DNA from: Chloroflexota bacterium
GTDB lineage: Bacteria > Chloroflexota > UBA5177 > JANWHV01
Assembly (NCBI GenBank): GCA_025924845.1
Contig: JAICHN010000315.1
Coordinates: 1-6,082 of the forward strand
Direction of reading: 5' to 3'
DNA: 6,082 nt
This document shows positions 1-5,092 of this stretch, one piece after another (the stretch's first letter is position 1; every line of letters starts with the position of its first letter). The position numbers were made by a program, and so were the translations under genes. The notes under the pieces are model-generated. The model was given only the letters and a program-made list of their open reading frames with translations. It did not search any database and was not told where the DNA came from.

Positions 1-34
1 GAAAGGACCAGGCTTTCCGCAACGCAGGCCACTG

Positions 35-62
35 GGAGCGCGAGCATCATTCGCGTCCCCGT
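35..62. repeat. Dispersed repeat family 1, copy 1
   Basis: An ungapped alignment to 6051-6078 gives 24 identical bases of 28. Both copies start with GGAGCGCG and end with CGTCCCCGT. This copy can form a short stem, CGCGA (39-43) with TCGCG (51-55). That is a different pairing register from the right-hand copy, so it appears diverged. It is probably a member of a dispersed intergenic palindrome family; that is inference, since only two copies are visible. Confidence 0.5.
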
Positions 63-115
63 TGTTCGCGGCGACGGGACGAGCGAGACGCGCGCGCGCC
101 CAGACGGATGCATAA

Positions 116-140
116 CGCAGGCGACGTCGCCAACAGTATC
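116..140. repeat. Dispersed repeat family 2, partial copy with GGCGACGTCGCC palindrome
   Basis: These 25 bases match 4177-4201 at 21 positions. The reverse complement of 127-140 (GATACTGTTGGCGA) matches 4128-4141 at 13 of 14 positions. Upstream, around 61-85, GTTG, GGCGA and GGGACGAGC resemble the left half of the fuller copy at 4128-4201, so the whole left copy may span about 61-140 with diverged middle sequence. Confidence 0.5.
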
Positions 141-195
141 AAAAACACGAGATGTGCCCCCACGACAGGTACTGTTCCTCGCACCTCGTTGGACG

Positions 196-1000
196 TCAGG
201 CCCCGGGATGCTCCGCGCGAAGTCGGGCAAGCTCGGCCTCCAAAGCGGCCACTCGCGCCTCGGCCTCCGCCGCCCGTTGCGCTTCGCCTTCCGCGCGCCG
301 CCGCTCCTCCGCCGCCTGCCGCTGGGCCTCCTGCTCCCGTGCCCGCGCCTCCCGCGCGCGCCGGCGCTCCTCCCGCGCTCGTTCCCGTTCCTCCTCCACC
401 GCCTCTTCATCCGAGAGCAGCCGCCGACCCTGGGCATCGGAGAGCCGCAGGAACCGCTCGTCCGCCTCGTCTATCTGGAGCAGCAGCCCGCCCAGGGCGC
501 GGCTCCGCAGCCCGTCCCCTTCGCGCGGCCAGTCCTCCCACCGTCCGCACCCACCCCGATGGTAGCCGAACAGCTTGGCACCGCCGTCCTCGCGCCGGGG
601 CGCGAAGATCGCATACTCCTCCACCCCCAGCCGCTCGTAGAGGACCGGCTTCTCCGTGGTGTCCCGCAGCCAACTGGCGCCTGTCACGATCTCCAGCACG
701 AAGCGGGGCGGCTGCCCTTCCACCGCCACGTTCCAGGCGGTCCGACTCGTGCTGTCCCCCTCGGCCACGAACAGGTCGGGCGCCACCTCCAGGTTAGCCC
801 GGCCCCGGCCGTGTCACCCACAACTCGGCCCCGATGTACCAGTGCAGGCGGTGCGCGGCCCGATGCCGGCGCAAAATGGAGAGCAGCAGGTGCAGGGCCC
901 ACAGTTGGTAGTCGGGCATGACCATCCAGGGCGCCTCCTCCGTATCATTGGGGATCTCGGTCACCCACTCCGTCGTACTGACCTGGCGGGGCGTTACCAT
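196..1000 (-). pseudogene. Uma2-family (DUF820) nuclease-like protein with coiled-coil tail, frameshifted
   Basis: Two minus-strand reading frames together make one Uma2-family protein of about 267 residues. The N-terminal part runs from ATG 1000 and reads on to a stop at 794-796, ending WYIGAELWVTRPGPG. The C-terminal part resumes in another frame as ANLEVAPDLFVAEG and runs to the TGA at 196-198. Removing one base in the all-G/C tract 797-811 joins them as ...TRPGP-ANLEVAPDLFV, which is the usual family order. The C-terminal part contains the family's conserved acidic and lysine positions: PDLFV, then FVLEIV, then D-T-T-E-K before a Y-x-x-L-G-V-x-E-Y motif. The last 70 or so residues are a Glu/Arg/Ala-rich coiled coil ending LEAELARLRAEHPGA, a known optional tail in this family. 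ATG 1000 has GGGGAGG about 10 bases upstream. Family members have a PD-(D/E)XK-like fold and unclear function. The split may be a real pseudogene, programmed frameshifting or a sequencing error. Downstream translation alone could start at GTG 786, but would lack the N-terminal half of the fold. Confidence 0.8.
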
Positions 1001-1082
1001 ACCCGCATTTCCTCCCCTGCTCTTCCCACCGCCCAGCGTACCTCCAGTGTACGGCATGGACCGGCTCTTTCCACAATGATAA

Positions 1083-1122
1083 GGATTTGGTGATTTCGGT
1101 CGGAGCCGAAATCACCAAATCC
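1083..1122. repeat. Perfect 17-bp inverted repeat, 6-base loop
   Basis: The left arm GGATTTGGTGATTTCGG (1083-1099) is exactly complementary to the right arm CCGAAATCACCAAATCC (1106-1122) around the loop TCGGAG. Outside the arms, AA (1081-1082) could also pair with TT (1126-1127) across a three-base C bulge. It lies between two divergent genes, 83 bases from the start at 1000 and 96 bases from the start at 1218, so it terminates neither. No T-tract follows on either strand. It may be an operator, a dispersed palindrome or a mobile-element remnant. Confidence 0.85.
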
Positions 1123-1217
1123 CCCTTCCCACCGCGGGCGATTTCCTTGATCGGCGCCCATAGGGTAGGCTGTAAGGGAACAGAGGTCAACCGCCAATAG
1201 ATGAGGAGTTCCGCGCT

Positions 1218-1430
1218 ATGGCTCGGCAGCCTGGACAATCCCGCGTGGACACAGATGCGGCGCCCCAATTACGTGACCGGGGCAACGGATTGGCAATGGG
1301 CATCACGGTGGCCGTGCTGGCCGTTATGGCGCTCGCCATCGCCATCGATACCTCCTCGGTACCCGGCCTGGCGTTCTTCACCGTTGTCTCGCTCGGTGGA
1401 TTGATCGCCGCCATCATGGTCTGGGGCTAG
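1218..1430 (+). CDS. Small two-helix membrane protein, 70 aa
   Basis: I do not recognise this family. The protein has a hydrophilic N-terminus of about 24 residues, then two hydrophobic stretches at about residues 25-44 and 49-69, separated by a short D-T-S-S-V-P turn, and ends in VWG. This predicts a small inner-membrane hairpin protein. ATG 1218 is favoured over the overlapping ATG at 1201 (a different frame) because GAGGAG lies at 1203-1208, nine bases upstream, and because this frame gives a coherent membrane topology. It ends 25 bases before the stop of the convergent small membrane gene at 1456-1659. A weak TTGATC at 1147 has no good -10 partner, so no promoter is called. It could still be a chance reading frame. 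Confidence 0.62.
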   Translation: MARQPGQSRVDTDAAPQLRDRGNGLAMGITVAVLAVMALAIAIDTSSVPGLAFFTVVSLGGLIAAIMVWG

Positions 1431-1455
1431 GGCAAGCCGGCGTGGTCCGGGTAGG

Positions 1456-1659
1456 TTAGCGGGATGCGGCGGCCGCGGCGGGACGATTGAAATTGGCGAC
1501 GATCAGCGCGCCGACCGCGAGCACAAAGGCAAGAATGGCGTGCTTGTGATGCACCCCGGTCGGATAGAAGAAGTGCCCCGTCCAGTAGAGGCCGCCGACA
1601 ATTACCAGGACGACGGCAACGACGATCGCGCCGAGAAAAATCTGCTGTCTTTGGTTCAT
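1456..1659 (-). CDS. Small two-helix membrane protein, 67 aa
   Basis: The protein starts MNQRQQ, has one hydrophobic helix at about residues 7-27, a short aromatic and histidine-rich loop (GHFFYPTGVHHKH), a second helix at about 38-56, and a short NRPAAAAASR tail. It is probably an inner-membrane protein with a polar loop. I recall similar HHKH-type small proteins in Chloroflexota but cannot assign a family. The open frame extends to 1728, but ATG 1659 is preferred: GGAG and AGGGGA lie just upstream, and the extra residues would place a charged segment before the first helix. The gene converges on 1218-1430. The histidines might bind metal, which is speculation. Confidence 0.62.
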   Translation of the reverse strand: MNQRQQIFLGAIVVAVVLVIVGGLYWTGHFFYPTGVHHKHAILAFVLAVGALIVANFNRPAAAAASR

Positions 1660-1752
1660 TATTCCCCTGCTCCGTTTCCAAAAGGCGAGCCGCGGCATCA
1701 GCACGGCAGAGGATACCATTTCGAGCAATAGTGTTACATCCCCGGTTGCATT

Positions 1753-1778
1753 GATCCTGCCCCTTTAGGGCGAGGATC
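1753..1778. repeat. Inverted repeat / hairpin in divergent intergenic region
   Basis: GATCCTGCCC (1753-1762) pairs with GGGC (1768-1771) and AGGATC (1773-1778), leaving G1772 bulged and the loop CTTTA. This is a 10-bp stem about 95 bases upstream of both flanking genes. A smaller stem, CGCTA with TAGCG, follows at 1781-1795. No T-tract follows, so a terminator is unlikely. An operator or a repeat remnant are the main alternatives. Confidence 0.5.
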
Positions 1779-1824
1779 TACGCTAAGACATAGCGCTTGA
1801 CAGACGAGTAGTAGCGTGCCGCGG

Positions 1825-1864
1825 CCCCTTGTGGGCAAGGGACGATTCGGCCAAAAGGGGAGGG
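1825..1864 (+). promoter_or_regulatory. Structured 5' leader with ribosome binding site of the transglutaminase gene
   Basis: GGGGAGGG at 1857-1864 is a strong Shine-Dalgarno match eight bases before GTG 1873 and decides that start. Just upstream, CCCTTG (1826-1831) and CAAGGG (1836-1841) form a perfect six-base hairpin. Alternatively, CCCCTT (1825-1830) can pair with AAGGGG (1855-1860), which would cover the ribosome binding site. The two pairings exclude each other. Regulation by this switch is inference only. Confidence 0.35.
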
Positions 1865-1872
1865 ACGCCCCG

Positions 1873-4122
1873 GTGCAGCCACTTTGGGGAGCGGTCGATC
1901 CGGCAGGCGCCGTCGCAAGTAGGCCGCTCTCCGGCCGAGACGTGACACGCTTCCTGGTGTCGGCGGCGCTCACCCTGGCCATGGTCCTGGTGGCCGTACA
2001 GTCCCTGGGCATGCTGTTCATGACGAATGGGGCTCCCAGCTTACTGGTTCTCTGCGCGGCGGCGGGCCTGTGCTCGTTGCTCGTCATCCTCTCACCGTTC
2101 CCCGACTGGGGCTGCTGGTTGGTGGCCCAGTTGCCGGCCGCGGCGGGCGCGCTCTGGTTGGCGGATCGTCCGGTTGGGCTCACCGCCGCGATCAGCAATC
2201 TCCCCGCGACCGGCTTGACGCTCGCCATACCGGGCCTGTCCGCCGATCGGGGAATCAACCTTAATTTCGGTGACCACGGCGCCGTGTGGATGCTCCTTCT
2301 GCTGCTGGGCCTCCTTACCTGGGAATTGACCTGGGGCGTACTGTGGCTGGTCCTCCGCGCGAGCTATGTCTGGCCCGCCATTATGCTGGCGGGCGCCAAT
2401 CTGCTGACCGCGGCCAGTGTCGGAACCACCGCCCAGGCGCGTTTTCTCCCCTTCGTGGCGCTCGCCCTGCTCTTGGTGCTGTGGCACACCTGGTCGGAGC
2501 GCTGGACGCGGTCGGGCGCCAATCTCGGCCCGCATCTCCCCTTTCGCTGGGCGGCGATCTCCTTCCTCGGCGGGTTGTGCGCCCTCGGTCTGGCCCTGCC
2601 CCTGGGCTGGACGGTACTGCCCCCGTTGCAAAACGGGAACCTTCGGCAGTGGGCAGTGGAGCGCTGGACACAGTGGCAGCCCAGTCTCACCAATCCATTG
2701 CATCTCATCCCATCCGCGGCTACCGGCACGCTTGGGGCCGGCGGCTTCGGCGATCACCTGGCGCTCGACGGACCATTCCGTCCCTTTCCCGGCGTCATCA
2801 TGCGCATCCAGGGCATACCTCCCGACCAGGGGCCCTATTGGCGCGGCCAAGTATACGGCGAATACAGTAGCGGAACCTGGCGCATGGGTGACCCAAGCCA
2901 GACGTTGACCGTGCCGGGCGGCGTGACGCTGCCCGCCAACGTACCGCGCCACGATAGCCGCCTGCGCACCGTGCATATCACCGTCACGCAGCCCGCCGAT
3001 GGACTGCTGTTCGCGCCCGGCCGCCCGGTCGGCGCGGGGATGACGGCGCGGGTGGCCTATCCCGATCCCGATGTCTCGGGCAGCGAACCGGCCGCCGTGT
3101 ACGCGACCGCCGGCTTGCGGGCCGGCGAGACCTATTCGATGACGGCCGAGGCGCCGTTCGCCGTTCCCCGCCTGGGCGCCGCCGGCCCGCCTCCCGATCC
3201 GCGCTACACGGCCATTCCGCCCGGACTCGACCCGCGCCTCGGCCAATTGGCCCGCAAGTTGACGGCAGGACAGCCGAATCCGCTCGCCAAGGCGCGGGCC
3301 ATCATGGAGTACCTGCGGGGGCCGCTCTTCACCTACGACAGCAGCGTCGGCGCCCCTCCCCATGGGGATGATCCACTGACCTATTTCCTCTTCACCAGCC
3401 GGCGCGGCTATTGCGTCCACTTCGCGTCCTCCATGGCCTTGCTCGCTCGGCTGGCCGGGCTGCCCTCGCGCGTGGTGGGCGGCTACGCCACCGGCACCTA
3501 CGAGAACGGCTCCTGGGTGGTGCGGGGCGAGAATGCTCACACCTGGCCGGAAATCTTCTTTACGGGGGTCGGTTGGGTGCCGTTCGAGCCCACGCCGGGT
3601 TTTGCCGATGCCCAGACCTCGCCCCAGGGCGCCGCGACGTCGGCAACCGGGAGTGCCGCCCAGCCGCCTGCTCAGCCGACCGCGGCCGTGTCCCCCACAC
3701 CACTCCAGCCCATCGGCCGCCCCGGTTCGCGCGTCGCCGGCGGATCGGGCAGCCCATCGGCGCTCGCCCTCCTGTTCGCCGCGCTGGTCGTGGCTCTGGG
3801 CGGAAGCGCGGTACGGCTACGGGCGGCTCGACGGAGGGCGCCCACTATCGCCGGCATCTATCGCGGCCTGTGCCGTACGGCGGCGCTTCTGGCGCGTGGG
3901 CCGCGTCCCTGGCACACGCCCTTCGAGTTCGCCCGCTTTTACGCGGGCCGATCGGCGGAGGAATACGCCGATATCACGCGGATCACGACGCTCTATACCG
4001 CCGCCACCTACGGCCAGGCGTCGGCCGCGCCCAGCGCGGCTGAATTGGGTGAGGCGCGGGACGCCCTTCGCAGGCTGCGCCGCCGCTGGCTGGCTCGAAA
4101 GCTACACTTGTGGCGCGCGTGA
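1873..4122 (+). CDS. Membrane-anchored transglutaminase-like protein (TgpA type, DUF3488/DUF4129)
   Basis: The protein is 749 residues from GTG 1873. The open frame also allows GTG 1816 (768 residues), but only 1873 has a good ribosome binding site (GGGGAGGG, 8-base spacing). About six to eight hydrophobic segments fill residues 26-246, matching the DUF3488 membrane region. An extracytoplasmic beta-rich part follows. The transglutaminase-like core lies at about 470-575: catalytic Cys514 in GYCVHFA, His556 in NAHTWPEIFF, and an acidic third residue, probably Glu572, in PFEPTPG. A Pro/Ala/Ser/Thr-rich linker runs to about 626, then a single helix at 627-647, then a cytoplasmic DUF4129-like tail ending in basic residues. 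Length and domain order fit the TgpA family, in which the enzyme domain faces outward; the substrate is not known from sequence. Relatives usually sit beside a MoxR ATPase and a DUF58 protein; neither is in this window. The gene converges on the Uma2 gene at 4273-4908. Confidence 0.93.
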   Translation: MQPLWGAVDPAGAVASRPLSGRDVTRFLVSAALTLAMVLVAVQSLGMLFMTNGAPSLLVLCAAAGLCSLLVILSPFPDWGCWLVAQLPAAAGALWLADRPVGLTAAISNLPATGLTLAIPGLSADRGINLNFGDHGAVWMLLLLLGLLTWELTWGVLWLVLRASYVWPAIMLAGANLLTAASVGTTAQARFLPFVALALLLVLWHTWSERWTRSGANLGPHLPFRWAAISFLGGLCALGLALPLGWTVLPPLQNGNLRQWAVERWTQWQPSLTNPLHLIPSAATGTLGAGGFGDHLALDGPFRPFPGVIMRIQGIPPDQGPYWRGQVYGEYSSGTWRMGDPSQTLTVPGGVTLPANVPRHDSRLRTVHITVTQPADGLLFAPGRPVGAGMTARVAYPDPDVSGSEPAAVYATAGLRAGETYSMTAEAPFAVPRLGAAGPPPDPRYTAIPPGLDPRLGQLARKLTAGQPNPLAKARAIMEYLRGPLFTYDSSVGAPPHGDDPLTYFLFTSRRGYCVHFASSMALLARLAGLPSRVVGGYATGTYENGSWVVRGENAHTWPEIFFTGVGWVPFEPTPGFADAQTSPQGAATSATGSAAQPPAQPTAAVSPTPLQPIGRPGSRVAGGSGSPSALALLFAALVVALGGSAVRLRAARRRAPTIAGIYRGLCRTAALLARGPRPWHTPFEFARFYAGRSAEEYADITRITTLYTAATYGQASAAPSAAELGEARDALRRLRRRWLARKLHLWRA

Positions 4123-4127
4123 AGTTT

Positions 4128-4201
4128 GATCCTGTTGGCGAATGGGCACGAACACTTCTAGTGGGAAGTGTATTCGCGCAGGCGATTTCGCCAACCGGAT
4201 C
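4128..4201. repeat. Nested imperfect inverted repeat, dispersed repeat family 2 (fuller copy)
   Basis: The outer arms 4128-4142 (GATCCTGTTGGCGAA) and 4187-4201 are complementary at 14 of 15 positions. Inside, ACACTTC (4152-4158) pairs with GAAGTGT (4165-4171) around the loop TAGTGG, and GGCGATTTCGCC (4181-4192) is itself a small palindrome. The unit starts six bases after the transglutaminase stop codon, in a convergent spacer. Its right part matches 116-140. It could act as a bidirectional terminator but lacks T-tracts, so a REP-like or MITE-like element fits better. Confidence 0.65.
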
Positions 4202-4215
4202 AGGTTCGGTGTCGC

Positions 4216-4270
4216 GGCTGTCTGCTCCCGTCGGTGAGGGGAAGCACACAGCCACGTAGCCTCACGGGAG
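4216..4270. repeat. Hairpin with competing alternative pairing, 3' of both convergent genes
   Basis: GGCTGTCTGCTCCC (4216-4229) pairs with 4239-4253, broken by one C-C mismatch and one bulged A. Two alternative helices use the same bases: CTCCCGT (4225-4231) with ACGGGAG (4264-4270), and GTGAGG (about 4234-4239) with CCTCAC (4260-4265). On the minus strand it begins a few bases after the Uma2 stop at 4273. No T-run follows, so it is a weak terminator candidate at best. Confidence 0.4.
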
Positions 4271-4272
4271 GA

Positions 4273-4908
4273 TTAGTCGGCCTCCCATTGTATATGGCGG
4301 TAGATCGTCTCAAAGTCGAGGTCCAACCCGATACTTTCCAGGCGCACGATCTCACCTGGTTCGTAGGTGAAGCTTAGCCACTGCTCACCTTCCCGGCGCC
4401 GGACTTCAACCCCGGGAAATCTACTGTTGATCAGCGCATATTCGCGCAGACTGGGCGCCTGGGCGTAGCGGCGCGGCTTGCTTACCCGATCGATACGTTC
4501 GGTAGAGGGCGAGAGCACCTCGATTACCAGGGTGGGGTTGTCCACCTCGGTATCGGCGCCGGCACCGGGACTATCGGCGCACACCACGAAAAGATCGGGG
4601 TAGAAGTAGTGGTTGCCGGACGGACGGACACGCAGGTCGCTATCATAGAGGCGGCACGGTCCGTCCCCAAGCCGGTGGTCGATGGCCGTTGTCAGGTTGA
4701 TTTTGATGCGTGAATGCGCCCTGCTTCCCCCGGCCATGGCCGAGCGAGGTTCCGGGCGCAAGCCAAGCACTACATCGGGATCGAGCGGGTGGTCGGGGTC
4801 GCCCCATGGATAGACGACGCCGTCCATGTATTCATGCTTGGTCTCCGCCGCCCGCTCGAAGGCCAGGTAATCCTCTACGCGGATGCGCTTGGCTGCCGGA
4901 AGGCTCAT
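4273..4908 (-). CDS. Uma2-family (DUF820) nuclease-like protein
   Basis: The protein is 211 residues from ATG 4908. That start is chosen over the upstream ATG at 4932 because AAGGAGGAG (complement of 4916-4924) lies seven bases before it and overlaps the longer reading. The N-terminus carries the family's usual short helix and H-E-Y-x-D-G motif (residues 25-30). The MAGGSRAHSRI motif follows at about 58-68. The conserved acidic and basic positions are Asp105 in YPDLFVV, Glu130 in LVIEVLSPST and Lys144 in RVSKPRRY, followed by PSLREYALI. These match the PD-(D/E)XK-like core of DUF820, so the fold is probably intact. About 23 residues (34-56, Pro/Asp-rich) separate VVY from AMAGGS, where most relatives I recall have none. 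The family is often annotated as a putative restriction endonuclease, but function is not established. The gene is divergent from rsgA and convergent with the transglutaminase gene. Confidence 0.9.
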   Translation of the reverse strand: MSLPAAKRIRVEDYLAFERAAETKHEYMDGVVYPWGDPDHPLDPDVVLGLRPEPRSAMAGGSRAHSRIKINLTTAIDHRLGDGPCRLYDSDLRVRPSGNHYFYPDLFVVCADSPGAGADTEVDNPTLVIEVLSPSTERIDRVSKPRRYAQAPSLREYALINSRFPGVEVRRREGEQWLSFTYEPGEIVRLESIGLDLDFETIYRHIQWEAD

Positions 4909-5005
4909 CAGGCAACTCCTCCTTGACTTCATGTTCCATTCTACAACAGTGAGATTGGCGCGGTATCATATCTGTCTGATGACTTATTGGTAGGAGGCAA
5001 TCACG
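4909..5005. promoter_or_regulatory. Divergent intergenic region between Uma2 gene and rsgA leader
   Basis: This spacer must hold start signals for both directions, and it is visibly AT-richer than its surroundings. Possible -10 elements are TATCAT at 4964-4969 on plus, and TATGAT (complement of 4965-4970) and TAGAAT (complement of 4938-4943) on minus. None has a clear -35 at 16-18 bases, so exact promoters cannot be assigned. Ribosome binding sites lie at both ends: AGGAGG at 4992-4997 for plus, and AAGGAGGAG for minus at 4924-4916. Confidence 0.4.
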
Positions 5006-5092
5006 ATGGCTGGTAGTATGTCGCGGGCCGTTGCGGGCCGGGAAGGGCTATGTACCGGATCACCGCGACGTCGGACCTTCGGAGCCTTATGA
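5006..5092 (+). CDS. Possible 28-aa leader ORF upstream of rsgA
   Basis: ATG 5006 has the best Shine-Dalgarno in the region, AGGAGG at 4992-4997 with an eight-base spacer. It opens 28 codons (starting MAGSMSRAVAGREG) that end in TGA 5090-5092. The stop overlaps rsgA's ATG 5089 as ATGA, the classic layout for translational coupling. The peptide is basic and Gly/Arg-rich, has no recognisable domain and shows no membrane segment. It may be a leader that loads ribosomes onto rsgA, or a chance frame. A third reading, that it is an rsgA N-terminus cut off by a frameshift, is less likely because RsgA proteins normally begin close to the OB fold. Confidence 0.4.
   Translation: MAGSMSRAVAGREGLCTGSPRRRTFGAL

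Larger units (their letters stand above)
1..195. repeat. Gene-free left flank with clustered short palindromes
   Basis: I see no credible gene in this stretch. It lies downstream of the minus-strand Uma2 gene that ends at 196. It holds three structured pieces. Positions 35-62 resemble the right-edge hairpin at 6051-6078. Positions 54-62 (CGTCCCCGT) can pair with 74-81 (ACGGGACG) with one bulged C. Positions 120-131 are a perfect 12-base palindrome (GGCGACGTCGCC) inside a sequence shared with 4177-4201. This looks like a repeat island rather than a transcription terminator, because no stable stem directly precedes a U-tract on the minus strand. Confidence 0.55.

Noticed and set aside
139..165. 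Intrinsic terminator for the first Uma2 gene (five T on the minus strand at 145-141)
   Set aside because: The best stem before the T-run is only three base pairs (CAC/GTG).
154..921. Long plus-strand open frames opposite the Uma2 coiled-coil region
   Set aside because: Pro/Arg/Ala-rich low-complexity translations that mirror the Glu/Arg/Ala coiled coil on the other strand; no start site or domain.
1797..1825. Perfect TTGACA (-35) at 1797-1802 as a sigma-70 promoter for the transglutaminase gene
   Set aside because: The bases 16-18 positions downstream are GC-only (CGCGGC and similar), with no recognisable -10, so a promoter cannot be supported.
1816..1872. GTG 1816 as the transglutaminase start
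   Set aside because: No ribosome binding site, and the extra 19 residues overlap a hairpin-rich leader; GTG 1873 has a strong site.
2092..3540. Long open frame (482 codons) on the minus strand opposite the transglutaminase gene
   Set aside because: It is rich in Gly, Arg, His and Gln, shows no domain, and lies fully antisense to a gene with clear catalytic motifs. GC-rich codon bias explains such shadows.
4201..4272. Cobalamin-type riboswitch suggested by GGGGAAGCAC and GCCACG fragments
   Set aside because: The conserved box order and core sequences are not present, and it is not upstream of any gene on either strand.
4734..4809. Two CCATGG sites flanking the Uma2 insertion, as a duplication or transposition footprint
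   Set aside because: They are 70 bases apart and fall in different codon phases, so they cannot mark a simple in-frame duplication; a six-base match is easily chance.
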